Positions 35,143 through 44,481 of a stretch of 64,000 nucleotides of DNA are shown here, piece after piece. How positions within the stretch are numbered: position 1 is the first letter of the stretch; each line of letters starts with the position of its first letter. A program made the translations under genes and the position numbers. The notes beneath the pieces are model-generated. The model saw only the letters and a program-made list of their open reading frames with translations. It was not told the DNA's origin and ran no database searches. This DNA comes from Niabella sp. (GTDB lineage: Bacteria; Bacteroidota; Bacteroidia; Chitinophagales; Chitinophagaceae), in NCBI RefSeq assembly GCF_030150205.1, contig NZ_JASLGT010000008.1, forward strand, positions 682,001 to 746,000. The letters run 5' to 3'.

Positions 35143-38100
35143 ATGAAAAGAATCGTAGTACTGCTTTTAATAAGTCTTAATTTTTCGTGGAGCCAGGCAC
35201 AAAATGGCCGGCGTGTTAGCGGAACCGTGCTGGATTCTACAGACAATACACCGCTGGTTGGTGCCACCATTCTGCAAAAAGGAACGGCAAGAGGTACACA
35301 AACCAATAGCCAGGGCAAATTCAATCTCTTAATACCGGCAACGGATACACCGGTGGTGCTGATGGTACAGCATATCGGCTATAATGCACAGGAAGTACGA
35401 TCGGGGACCGGGCCACTGCAGATTAAACTTTCTACTACAGTTGCGCAGATGGATGAAGTGGTGATGATCGGGTATGCAACCGTGAAAAAGCGGGACCTTA
35501 CGGGATCCGTTTCTTCCCTAACCAGCAAACAATTAAAAGATATACCGGTAAACTCTCTGGCCGAAGCACTTACCGGCAAACTGGCCGGTGTGCAGGTAAC
35601 CACATCGGAAGGCGCACCGGGTGCAGAAGTGCAGATCAAAATAAGAGGGAATGGCTCCATTACCCAGGACGCGTCGCCCCTTTATATTGTAGACGGGGTG
35701 CAAATAGAAGGCGGGCTTTCCGGGCTTTCGCCGCAAGACATTGAATCAGTAGATGTATTGAAAGATGCCTCCGCCACATCCATTTATGGCGCCCGGGGCG
35801 CAAACGGCGTAATCATCATTACTACAAAAGGCGGAAAAGAAGCAAAACCCATCGTTACTTACAATGGGTTTGCTGGTATTAAAAAGCTGGCCCAAGAACT
35901 GCCGGTTCTACAGCCTTATGACTTTGTACTGCTTCAATATGAAAAAAGCAGGGGAACCACTGAAGGCCAGGATGCTTTCCGGAAAATTTATGGTAAGTGG
36001 GATAGTTTGAATGTCTACCAATCCATGCCCTTTATTGACTGGCAACACAAAACATTTGGTAACGATGCATTGATGCAAACACATAATGTTGGTATTTCCG
36101 GCGGCACCCGGGCCACGCAATACAACCTCAGTCTTACCAGCAACGGGGAAGACGGTGTGATGCTGAACTCCGGTTATAACCGCAAGCTGGTTACCTTCCG
36201 GATGGATACCCGGGTAAGCAATGCATTCAAAGTAGGATTCAACGTACGTTATACCAACCAGGCCATTACCGGTGCCGGCACTTCCGATGCCGGGGCCTCT
36301 ACCTACAACCTGCTGCGACATACCGTAAAATACCGGCCATTCATGCTGAACAATTTATTACCGGATGACCTGGATGAAGCCTATTATGATGAAACCAATG
36401 CCGGAAACGCACTGGGCATCATCAACCCCATTCAGCTCAGCAATGCCCTGTACAGCAAAAAGCTCAATCATATTACCAACCTCAACGGGTATGCGAATTA
36501 TATCTTCAACAAACAATTTTCATTTAAATCCACACTGGGTGTAAACTACAACAACCAAACCTACAACACCTTCTACGACTATATTACCTCCAAGGCCCGC
36601 GTACAGGGTGCCAGCATGCCTATGGCCGGCGTGCTTACGAATAATGTGTACAATCTTTCCAATTCGAATGTGCTTACCTTCACCAACTCCCGCTCATCCG
36701 ATCATCGCATTGATGCATTACTGGGTAATGAGTTCTATAATGTAAAAGCGAAAAGTACCGATCTGCAATTGAAAAACTTTCCCATAGGCATTACTCCGGA
36801 AAAGGCATTGAACCAGCTGAATATCGGAACCATGGTACCCACCTACCCGCAATCCAATAGCTATGAAAGCCATATTGTATCCTTCTTTACCAGGATCAAT
36901 TATGCGTATCAAGACCGGTTCCTTGCCAACTTCAGCCTGCGTGCGGATGGTTCTTCCAAATTTGCACCAGGTCACCAATGGGGATACTTTCCTGCCGGCG
37001 CACTGGCATGGCGTCTTTCAAAGGAATCCTTTCTCGCAAATAGCAAGGTTATATCGGATCTGAAACTCCGCGTCAGCTATGGTGCTACCGGTAATAACCG
37101 GATCGATGATTATCTTTATATGAATATTTTCAGTCCTACTGCAAAATATGCACTCAATGAGCAGATCGTACCGGCCTATATGGTAGGCAGCCTTCCCAAT
37201 AAAGACCTGAAATGGGAAACCACTGTTTCCCGAAACATCGGTCTGGACCTTTCCCTCTTTAAAAACCGGTTACAGCTTACGGCAGACGTATATAAGAACA
37301 CGGTCAACAACCTGCTGATCGACGTTCCCATTCCTCCCACATCGGGATATACCACCCAGCTCCAAAATGTGGGCAGTATTTCCAACCGGGGCATCGAGCT
37401 TCAGTTAACGGCCATTCCCGTTCAAAAATCCAGCTTTACCTGGAATACGGAATTCAATATATCCTTCAACCGGAACCGGATCGAACGGCTGGCAAGCGGT
37501 CTGGATCATTACTTTGCCTATTCCGGTTTCGGCATCTCCGGACAGCCGGCCGATTATATCGTAAAAGTTGGCCAGCCCCTGGGAACAATGTATGGCTATG
37601 TATCGGACGGCTTTTATACGGTGAATGATTTTAATTACGATGCCGCCACCAGTATTTATACGTTAAAGGAAGGTGTTGCAGATCCGTCAAAAGTCATTGG
37701 CGTTGCCCAGCCCGGCTGGATGAAACTAAAAGACCTTGACGGTAATCATATCATCGATGAAAATGACAAAACGGTTATAGGGAATGCCAATCCCAAATTC
37801 TCCGGGGGATTGAACCAGCGGTTTACCTATAAGCATTTTGACCTGGGCCTGTTTGTGAACTTTGTATATGGTAACCAGGTGTATAATGCCAATAAGATTG
37901 AATTTACCAATGGATATGGTTCGCACACCAATTCCCTGGCGATTATGAACGACCGCTGGCGCACGATAGATGCGAACGGTAACCTGATCCAGCAGGTGCT
38001 AACCGAATCGGGGCAACAGGTTGTAAAAGGTATTGCGCCCGATCAGCTGGCGGCCATCAATGCACAGGCAAAACTCTGGATCCCTATCAGCGGCGCCGGG

Positions 38101-38379
38101 GCCTGGTACCCTACTTCCTGGGCTATGGAAGACGGATCCTTCCTGCGGATCAATAACATAACCCTCGGTTACACGCTTCCGGAAACGGTGGTTCGCCGGA
38201 TCAAATTAAAAAGTCTGCGGGTTTATACGACTGTTAACAACCTGGCCGTGCTCACCGGTTATTCCGGTTATGATCCGGAAGTAAATACCCGCCGGGCAAC
38301 ACCGGTAACGCCGGGCGTAGATTATTCCGCCTATCCCCGGAGCAAGGTTTATATCATCGGCTTAAATGTTTCACTGTAA
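35143..38379 (+). CDS. susC: SusC/RagA-type TonB-linked outer-membrane transporter
   Basis: This 1078-residue protein has a signal peptide, a carboxypeptidase-like N-terminal domain (VSGTVLDSTDNTPLVGATI), a TonB box-like stretch (MDEVVMIGYATVKKRDLTGSVSSL), the plug (LTGKLAGVQVTTSEGAPGAEVQIKIRGNGS, DVLKDASATSIYGARGANGVIIITTKGG) and a large barrel ending in a Leu-rich strand. It imports an oligosaccharide across the outer membrane with the SusD lipoprotein encoded 3 bp downstream. The ligand is unknown; the neighbouring rhamnogalacturonan esterase suggests a pectin fragment. A LacI-type palindrome upstream suggests local control rather than a hybrid two-component sensor. Confidence 0.93.
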   Translation: MKRIVVLLLISLNFSWSQAQNGRRVSGTVLDSTDNTPLVGATILQKGTARGTQTNSQGKFNLLIPATDTPVVLMVQHIGYNAQEVRSGTGPLQIKLSTTVAQMDEVVMIGYATVKKRDLTGSVSSLTSKQLKDIPVNSLAEALTGKLAGVQVTTSEGAPGAEVQIKIRGNGSITQDASPLYIVDGVQIEGGLSGLSPQDIESVDVLKDASATSIYGARGANGVIIITTKGGKEAKPIVTYNGFAGIKKLAQELPVLQPYDFVLLQYEKSRGTTEGQDAFRKIYGKWDSLNVYQSMPFIDWQHKTFGNDALMQTHNVGISGGTRATQYNLSLTSNGEDGVMLNSGYNRKLVTFRMDTRVSNAFKVGFNVRYTNQAITGAGTSDAGASTYNLLRHTVKYRPFMLNNLLPDDLDEAYYDETNAGNALGIINPIQLSNALYSKKLNHITNLNGYANYIFNKQFSFKSTLGVNYNNQTYNTFYDYITSKARVQGASMPMAGVLTNNVYNLSNSNVLTFTNSRSSDHRIDALLGNEFYNVKAKSTDLQLKNFPIGITPEKALNQLNIGTMVPTYPQSNSYESHIVSFFTRINYAYQDRFLANFSLRADGSSKFAPGHQWGYFPAGALAWRLSKESFLANSKVISDLKLRVSYGATGNNRIDDYLYMNIFSPTAKYALNEQIVPAYMVGSLPNKDLKWETTVSRNIGLDLSLFKNRLQLTADVYKNTVNNLLIDVPIPPTSGYTTQLQNVGSISNRGIELQLTAIPVQKSSFTWNTEFNISFNRNRIERLASGLDHYFAYSGFGISGQPADYIVKVGQPLGTMYGYVSDGFYTVNDFNYDAATSIYTLKEGVADPSKVIGVAQPGWMKLKDLDGNHIIDENDKTVIGNANPKFSGGLNQRFTYKHFDLGLFVNFVYGNQVYNANKIEFTNGYGSHTNSLAIMNDRWRTIDANGNLIQQVLTESGQQVVKGIAPDQLAAINAQAKLWIPISGAGAWYPTSWAMEDGSFLRINNITLGYTLPETVVRRIKLKSLRVYTTVNNLAVLTGYSGYDPEVNTRRATPVTPGVDYSAYPRSKVYIIGLNVSL

Positions 38380-38382
38380 TAT

Positions 38383-40146
38383 ATGTTGATTATGATAAAG
38401 CAACGATCTCTTCTACCACTTTTTGCTGTTGCAGCCCTGCTGCTCGTTTCCTGTAAAAAGTACCTGACGCTGGAACCACAGTCGGCATTTGATGAAAAAT
38501 ATATCTTCAGTTCAGCCGCAAATGCCCGGAGCGCGGTACTGGGCGTGTATGACCAGCTGGCGGGAGATCAGGGTTATGGCAGCCGTTTAAGTATGATGTA
38601 TCCCTATGACAACGACGAAATGATCGGCGTCACTAATGGCACTGCACCAGACAATAGTTCCCGCGATCTTTCGCGGTACAACCTTCAGCCAACCAATGCG
38701 CAGCTATTGGCACCGTTCAACCAGCTTTATTCCGGAATTGAACGGGCTAATATTTGTATTAAAAACATTCCGGCCATGGAATTGTACAATAACGGCAGCG
38801 AAGCCGAAAAAACGGAGTTAAAAAGACTGCATGGCGAAGCGCTCACCCTGCGGGCGCAGTTTTACTTTGAGCTCATCCGCAACTGGGGCGATGTGCCGGC
38901 TCCCTTTAGTCCTTCCGGTGACCAGGTAAATCTTTTCCTTGGGAAAACAGACCGCGATATTATTTATGATACCCTGCTGGCCAATCTGAAACTGGCCGAA
39001 GACCTGGTACCCTGGCGCAAGGCCGTTGCTTCCGATGAACGCATCACGAAAGGTACGGTTAAAGCCCTGCGTGCCCGGCTGGCATTATTCCGGGGCGGAT
39101 ACTCATTGCGCAAATCCGGAAATATGGAACGCAACGCCGATTACCTCGACTATTATAAAATAGCAAGAGATGAATGCTATGACTTGCTTCAGCGGAGAGA
39201 CCAGCATACGCTCAATCCCAGCTTCCAGTCTGTGTTTAAGGATGGTATCGATTCATACAGAATCGATCCTTTCGGAGAAGTAATGTTTGAAGTAGCGATG
39301 GCCCGCGAGGTAGACAGTAAACTGGGGTATTATGATGGTCCGCGGTTTTATATCCCGGGGAATACGGCACTGCTGGGCAATGGATCCATTCGGATCATCC
39401 CGGTATATTTTTATGCTTTTGACTCGATCGATACCCGACGTGATGTAACCTGTGCGCCTTATTACAACAATGCAGACAATACCAAAACAGTACAGACCCT
39501 GGTAAATATGACCAATGGAAAATTCCGTTCGGACTGGATCACGCCGGCATTGACATCGGCTATACAGGCCACTGGTATCAACTGGCCGGTCCTGCGTTTT
39601 TCGGATGTATTGCTGATGTTTGCCGAAGCGGAAAATGAACTCAACAACGGACCTACCGCCGATGCCATACAGGCATTTGAGGAAGTACGGAAAAGAGGGT
39701 TCAAAGGAAATGAAGGCCGCATTGGCACTACGCCTTCCGACAAACAGGGATTCTTTGACGCGCTGGTAAAAGAACGTTCTTTTGAATTTGGAGGAGAGGG
39801 TATCCGTAAATATGATCTGATCCGCTGGAACCTGCTGGCTCAGAAAATAAATGATGTACGCGACGGTTATACAAAGATGATGAACTTCCAGGCGCCCTAT
39901 GATAAAATACCACAGTATATGTATTACCTGCCCGGATCGCAACAGGTGGTATTTGCCAACTCGTTATACCGGCCATCCCCTTCCGGCGCAACGGGCTATA
40001 CCCGCGTTAACTGGACGCGGTCCATTACCGCATCCTGGGTTACCAATGTGGCACAGCTGTTCAAACCCAACCACAGCGAGCTGCTGCCGATCCCCCAGGC
40101 TGTAATCGACGCCAATCCAAAGATTACGCAAGACTATGGGTATTGA
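38383..40146 (+). CDS. susD: SusD/RagB-type surface glycan-binding lipoprotein
   Basis: This 587-residue partner of SusC has a lipoprotein signal with lipobox LLVSC and the SusD fold: early YLTLEPQSAFDEKYIFSS, TPR-like helices (GEALTLRAQFYFELIRNWGDVPAP, VKALRARLALFRGGYSLR) and the C-terminal hallmark VRKRGFKGN then LVKERSFEFGGEGIRKYDLIRW. It captures a glycan on the cell surface and feeds it to SusC. Starts at 38383 and 38392 (second Met) are both possible. A terminator follows 31 bp after the stop, closing the operon. Confidence 0.93.
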   Translation: MLIMIKQRSLLPLFAVAALLLVSCKKYLTLEPQSAFDEKYIFSSAANARSAVLGVYDQLAGDQGYGSRLSMMYPYDNDEMIGVTNGTAPDNSSRDLSRYNLQPTNAQLLAPFNQLYSGIERANICIKNIPAMELYNNGSEAEKTELKRLHGEALTLRAQFYFELIRNWGDVPAPFSPSGDQVNLFLGKTDRDIIYDTLLANLKLAEDLVPWRKAVASDERITKGTVKALRARLALFRGGYSLRKSGNMERNADYLDYYKIARDECYDLLQRRDQHTLNPSFQSVFKDGIDSYRIDPFGEVMFEVAMAREVDSKLGYYDGPRFYIPGNTALLGNGSIRIIPVYFYAFDSIDTRRDVTCAPYYNNADNTKTVQTLVNMTNGKFRSDWITPALTSAIQATGINWPVLRFSDVLLMFAEAENELNNGPTADAIQAFEEVRKRGFKGNEGRIGTTPSDKQGFFDALVKERSFEFGGEGIRKYDLIRWNLLAQKINDVRDGYTKMMNFQAPYDKIPQYMYYLPGSQQVVFANSLYRPSPSGATGYTRVNWTRSITASWVTNVAQLFKPNHSELLPIPQAVIDANPKITQDYGY

Positions 40147-40176
40147 CCAGCAACGGAATTTTTATCGCTGCTGTTT

Positions 40177-40203
40177 TAATGAGGCCCGGCGCCTCATTTT
40201 TTG
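40177..40203 (+). terminator. Terminator after susD
   Basis: AATGAGGC (40178-40185) pairs with GCCTCATT (40191-40198) around a 5-nt loop, followed by T residues. Confidence 0.85.
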
Positions 40204-40438
40204 TTGCGCCTATTGCCACAAAGGGTATAGAAGCACTGATCCTGGCATCCTTCCACCACCGGCGTAGTAGCTTTGAATGTCAGGGAATACTAAAAAGCAT
40301 TGACCATGTGACCGCAACACGCTGTCCCATCGCCGCATAAAACGCATGCCTCATTTTACGGTTGAATCCTTTGTGCCCCCTGTGGCAATTAAAAAAACGT
40401 CCGTCTTTTATTTCCTGCAATTAATACGCCTGATGTTT

Positions 40439-40446
40439 TAATTTTG
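40439..40446 (+). promoter_or_regulatory. -7 promoter box of the DUF3298 gene
   Basis: TAATTTTG matches TAnnTTTG exactly, 27 nt before the ATG at 40474. The preceding part of this 326-bp gap (40204-40438) holds only repeat remnants such as CCCTGTGGC. Confidence 0.5.
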
Positions 40447-40473
40447 CCTGGGTTTCTACTAAACGAAAGACGC

Positions 40474-41637
40474 ATGAAAAAAATATCGTTCCTGTTCCTA
40501 TTTGCTCCGGCGCTGTTCTTCAGTTGTAAACATACCGATAAAAAAAGCAGTGCGCCTTCGGGTAGCGACTCGCTTTCCGCAACGCAGGCTCCGGGTAATT
40601 ATTACCTCCAATATGAAGGAACCATCGGCAATCAGCCGGCGGTTATGCATGTGGTAAAATTCGGTAACACTTACGATGTTAATTATACCAGCAATAACGA
40701 GGGACAAACCGTAGACCTTTTGTTTCAAAAAGACAGCCTGCTTAAAAACGACAGCCTGTTTTTTACAGCATTCGCCCCGCGTTCTGTACAGGAAGATCCC
40801 AATGGCACCGATGCCGCCTTCCACCTGGTGATCCGGCCAGATGGGATCACCGGCCTGAAAATAAACAACAATGAACGCCAACCGGTACAGTTTCATCCAA
40901 AGGAAGGAGGCAGCGCCTTTGTACCCGTTGGCTACCTGGATTCGATCCGGATCACCGGTTTTAAAAAAGATACGCCCACCGCCTTTTCAAGCCTGGTATT
41001 ACTGGAACCGGGCGGCACTCCAAACAACTGGTTTACCGCACTGTTAAAAAAACATATCCTGGGTGCACAACGACCGGATTCCACATCCCTGCAAACCGCC
41101 CTTACGCAATTTGGAAGAAGCTTTATTGAAAATTTTCGCGACGACATCGATACCATGAAAGCCGCGGGCAATGCAGATGAAGCCCCCTTCTCGATGATGC
41201 ATTATGATCAGCAGATCAGTTCCAACCTTATTTATAATAATAATGGGTATGCCGTTCTCAGCGTGGGCAATTACGCTTACACCGGCGGGGCGCATGGCAT
41301 CTACGGTCAAACCATGCTTTGCCTGGATATGCAGCAGCAAAAAGAGCTGCTGCTGGGCGATGTACTCCGGATCGACCCGGCAACGCTGCAACCCATCCTG
41401 GAACGTCATCTCAGGGCACGCTATAAAATCGCAGCGGATACGCCGTTAACGGATATCCTCTTTGATGAACGGCTGGCCCTTACCGATAATTTTTATTTTA
41501 CCCCTAAGGGCATCGGGTTTATTTACCAGCCTTATGAAGTAGCCGCGTATGCCCTCGGATTAATTGACATATGGGTTCCGTACACCGATCTCAGGCCCTA
41601 CCTGCAGCCGGCCTTTATACAACGAATGGGCATCTAA
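40474..41637 (+). CDS. DUF3298 (RsiV-like) lipoprotein
   Basis: This 387-residue protein starts at the ATG at 40474 (the frame upstream is not coding) with a lipoprotein signal ending LFFSC. After a Ser/Thr/Asp linker come an unknown beta-rich domain (residues 40-180) and a C-terminal DUF3298/RsiV-like domain (GGAHGIYGQTMLCLDMQQQKELLLGDVL, FYFTPKGIGFIYQPYEVAAYALGLIDIWVPY). In Bacillus RsiV this domain binds lysozyme, though most family members have unknown ligands. It has its own promoter and no sigma gene beside it. Confidence 0.78.
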   Translation: MKKISFLFLFAPALFFSCKHTDKKSSAPSGSDSLSATQAPGNYYLQYEGTIGNQPAVMHVVKFGNTYDVNYTSNNEGQTVDLLFQKDSLLKNDSLFFTAFAPRSVQEDPNGTDAAFHLVIRPDGITGLKINNNERQPVQFHPKEGGSAFVPVGYLDSIRITGFKKDTPTAFSSLVLLEPGGTPNNWFTALLKKHILGAQRPDSTSLQTALTQFGRSFIENFRDDIDTMKAAGNADEAPFSMMHYDQQISSNLIYNNNGYAVLSVGNYAYTGGAHGIYGQTMLCLDMQQQKELLLGDVLRIDPATLQPILERHLRARYKIAADTPLTDILFDERLALTDNFYFTPKGIGFIYQPYEVAAYALGLIDIWVPYTDLRPYLQPAFIQRMGI

Positions 41638-41700
41638 AATTAGTTTTCTTTAACAAATGATGCAGAACGCCCTAACTTATTTGATAGTATCTTAGCACAA

Positions 41701-42297
41701 ATGGTAAAACTGCTTACACTATGTAGCTGCCTGGTATTTGCGCTGACGGTTTCAGCGCAGTCTGACAGTGCTCCTTCCAGGCAAACAGGCAGCCATAAGA
41801 TGAACGACTATATTTCTGTCCGGAAAAAAAACGGTATCACAGTCCGGAATTTTTATGCAGGTATGGACATCCGTTTTATCGGCACCGATGGGTTTTCCTA
41901 TGATGGCCCGATCGACGCCATTGCCCGGGACACCGTTTTTATTGCCTCTTACAAAACCAGCCGGTACCAGAATATACTGGGTTATGTGGTTACGGACACG
42001 CTTCGAAAAGATATCATCCCCTTTCATTATAAAGAGATCAAAACGATTTATGTTCCCCGGCACAAAGGCCGCAAAACCGTATGGGTACCGTTGGGCGGGT
42101 TAATGGCCCTTGGTGGTTTTGGATACGATGTATTGAATATCATCAACGGCCTCCGCTCCAATGAGCCGGTTTTTAAAGGAAAGAACCTTGCGGGTTTGGG
42201 TATTGCTACAGCTACCTCTGTTGCCGGCATCTGGCTGGTGAAAAAAACCGCCAGTACAAAGAACCGGTACCGGATCGTATATGTGGATATGCAGTGA
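41701..42297 (+). CDS. Secreted protein of unknown function with C-terminal helices
   Basis: This 198-residue protein has a signal peptide (to TVSAQ), a beta-rich region (residues 45-130: AGMDIRFIGTDGFSYDGPI, VVTDTLRKDIIPFHYKEIKTIYVPR) and then two hydrophobic helices about 135-180 (VPLGGLMALGGFGYDVLNI, LAGLGIATATSVAGIWLVKK), likely membrane anchors. I recognise no family. The upstream gap has a TATCTTAG sequence ending 6 nt before the ATG, so it may be near-leaderless. Confidence 0.6.
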   Translation: MVKLLTLCSCLVFALTVSAQSDSAPSRQTGSHKMNDYISVRKKNGITVRNFYAGMDIRFIGTDGFSYDGPIDAIARDTVFIASYKTSRYQNILGYVVTDTLRKDIIPFHYKEIKTIYVPRHKGRKTVWVPLGGLMALGGFGYDVLNIINGLRSNEPVFKGKNLAGLGIATATSVAGIWLVKKTASTKNRYRIVYVDMQ

Positions 42298-42344
42298 TCT
42301 TTGCCCCATCCTTAGATACGGAACAGGTCGTCATCTTACAGCAG

Positions 42345-42640
42345 CATGCAATTTCAATTTGGAAATTTGGAAATGTGGGAATGTGGAAATGGTGAATGGT
42401 CCATAGTCAATGATTAATGGTCGGTGTTTTTTTTCATTTCCCTTGTCTCCATGTCCTCCAAAACCATTAGCTTCAGCGTTCAGCTATCAGCCATCAGTTT
42501 TCAGTTCATCACGTTCAGGAATATAAATCTGCCCTGTCACATCAAGTGTAAAACGGAATCCAACCTGGAACTTGAACCCTGAAACTTGAAACGGCGTTTG
42601 GCCTTCAGTTATCAGTATTGCATCAACCCTGAAACGGCAT
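42345..42640. repeat. Composite repeat region
   Basis: Octamers of GTGGAAAT type (42360-42390), heptamers TGGTCAATGATTAATGG, a CTTGTCTCCATGTCCTCC module (42441-42458), heptamers TCAGCCATCAGTTTTCAG (42487-42504) and a copy of the dispersed element (42505-42595, with CCAACCTGGAACTTGAACCC). No gene was seen. Confidence 0.7.
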
Positions 42641-42646
42641 TCCGCC

Positions 42647-43504
42647 CTAGTTCTGGATCTTCCCGAAGAAATCAGCCGGCCGTAAACGGATGCCAAAATT
42701 GTAAGGCGTATGATCCAGGCCACGTTTGTACATGCTTTTAAATGCATACGATCCATATAAGGTAACCACTCCCAGGGTAACATCTCCTACATAAGACAGT
42801 TTCCAGGGATCCAGGTCAAAATTATCTTTTGCCTTTACTTTCCCTTCATCAGAAGTGATGGTTTTATTCCGGGCAGCATATAAATAACCCACACTGATAC
42901 CGGCACTCAGTTCAAACGGATACAAGCGGTCCGGAGTGAAATTAACATTCAACATCAGCGGCACCGTAATATAATCGGCAGCAAGTTTATCCTTCCGGTA
43001 GTTCCGGCCCGGCGTTTCGTCCATGGAAACAACCGGGGGATTCACAATCGCCGTTGCCGGATGCGGATCAAACCGTACCGGGTTCTTAAACCGGTAATTG
43101 TTCAGCTCCAGGCCTAATCCATACTTCAGGTTCAAAAAATGCTGAAGAAGATTGTACCGCTGTGTAACGATCCATACATTCACATTCCTTGATTTGAAAT
43201 ACTTCGTAGTAAACCATTGCGCATTACTTCCGGGGGCATAGGCCTGAGCCGCTGCATCGGTGTAATTGGTACCATCGGCAAAATTAGACATGCCGATATC
43301 TACCATTCCCCATTCGGTAGAAACATTCTTCAGACTCTTTTTTGTATTGATGCTTTTTAGAAACCCTTTTTTGGGCTCCCGTTCTACCGGTTTATTATCC
43401 CGGATAATGGTTACACCGTTGATCACCAGCGTATCCGGTTTGTCCTGTGCCTGCGCAGCGGCTACCCACGCAATCATAAAAGTCAGCAGTAATGTTTGTT
43501 TCAT
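42647..43504 (-). CDS. Outer-membrane barrel protein, twin 2
   Basis: This 285-residue protein (start at the second Met, 43504) has a signal peptide (MIAWVAAAQAQ) and a barrel with the conserved block LGLELNNYRFKNPVRF, then RKDKLAADYITVPLMLNVNF, LSYVGDVTLGVVTLYGSYAFKSMYKRGLDHTPYNFGIRL. It is a tandem paralogue of the next gene. It is the last member of the sigma/anti-sigma operon, so it is a likely target or partner in an envelope response. Confidence 0.78.
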   Translation of the reverse strand: MKQTLLLTFMIAWVAAAQAQDKPDTLVINGVTIIRDNKPVEREPKKGFLKSINTKKSLKNVSTEWGMVDIGMSNFADGTNYTDAAAQAYAPGSNAQWFTTKYFKSRNVNVWIVTQRYNLLQHFLNLKYGLGLELNNYRFKNPVRFDPHPATAIVNPPVVSMDETPGRNYRKDKLAADYITVPLMLNVNFTPDRLYPFELSAGISVGYLYAARNKTITSDEGKVKAKDNFDLDPWKLSYVGDVTLGVVTLYGSYAFKSMYKRGLDHTPYNFGIRLRPADFFGKIQN

Positions 43505-43594
43505 CTTTATACAAATCAGTGGCATTACAAATCAGTTTGCTGCAAAATCTGGTTTATTCAATCAATAAAGATAGGAAAGAACTTGTTTACAAAA

Positions 43595-44476
43595 TTATAA
43601 ACCTATCCGTACTCCAATGGTATAGGGAGTGAGGTCCAAACCACGTTTAAACATGCTCCTGGTAGCAAAGGAACCGTATACCCCCAGGTACCCCAGGTTC
43701 ACCTCTCCTACATAGGAGATCTTCCACGGGTTTAAACTGAAGTCATCTTTGATCTTATGTTTTCCTTCTTCCGCATTTATGTATTTATTTCTTGCGGAAT
43801 ACAGATACCCGGCGCTGATGCCCCCGCTCAATCCAAATTCCTTACTGGCTTTTATACGCACACTTTTACGGTTCACTTCTACCACTTTCCGGTTTTTAAC
43901 AGGAAATGATATGTTTAGCATGACCGGCAATGTAAGATAATCTGCAGCAAGTTTGTTTTTCCGGTAGGTATGCCCGGGTGCTTCATCCATGTACACTACT
44001 GCCGGAATAGCTGCATCCGTAGCCGGGCGCGGGTTGAACCGCACGGGGTTTTTGAACCGGTAGTTGTTCAGCTCCAGCCCCAGGGAATATTTCAGATTCA
44101 GTACATGGCGTACCAGGTTTACTTTTTGTGACAGTACCCAGATATTTACATTCACCGACTTCCCACTTCTGAGGTCGAGCCAGGAACCTGTAGCACCCGG
44201 AGCAAAAGCCTGTGTAGCGGCATCCGCATAAACGGTATTATCTACAAAGTTTGCAAATCCCAGGTCAATACTCAACCAGCTGGTGATCACGTTCTTTACA
44301 CGGCTGGCCTTTACCCAGGGCTGCCCACTGGCGGTAATGATCACAGAATCTTTCTTTTTACTGGTAACTACTTTTACATTGATTTCAGTGGTATCGGTGC
44401 CTTGCTTGTCCTGCGCCAGCAAACAAACAGGTGCCATTAAAACTGTAAGTAATACAATTATTTTTATCGTTTTCAT
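43595..44476 (-). CDS. Outer-membrane barrel protein, twin 1
   Basis: This 293-residue barrel protein begins MKTIKIIVLLTVLMAPVCLLAQ. Its core LGLELNNYRFKNPVRFNPRPAT and end SMFKRGLDLTPYTIGVRIGL match the downstream paralogue; by eye the two share most strand motifs, with differing N-terminal regions. It follows the anti-sigma gene after 5 bp. This arrangement suggests the barrel pair is made together with the sigma and anti-sigma proteins, perhaps as sensor or target in the outer membrane. Confidence 0.78.
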   Translation of the reverse strand: MKTIKIIVLLTVLMAPVCLLAQDKQGTDTTEINVKVVTSKKKDSVIITASGQPWVKASRVKNVITSWLSIDLGFANFVDNTVYADAATQAFAPGATGSWLDLRSGKSVNVNIWVLSQKVNLVRHVLNLKYSLGLELNNYRFKNPVRFNPRPATDAAIPAVVYMDEAPGHTYRKNKLAADYLTLPVMLNISFPVKNRKVVEVNRKSVRIKASKEFGLSGGISAGYLYSARNKYINAEEGKHKIKDDFSLNPWKISYVGEVNLGYLGVYGSFATRSMFKRGLDLTPYTIGVRIGL

Positions 44477-44481
44477 TATTT

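Noticed and set aside
40204..40438. Small gene after susD
   Set aside because: The frame at 40143-40340 overlaps the terminator, has no promoter and has an unlikely composition.
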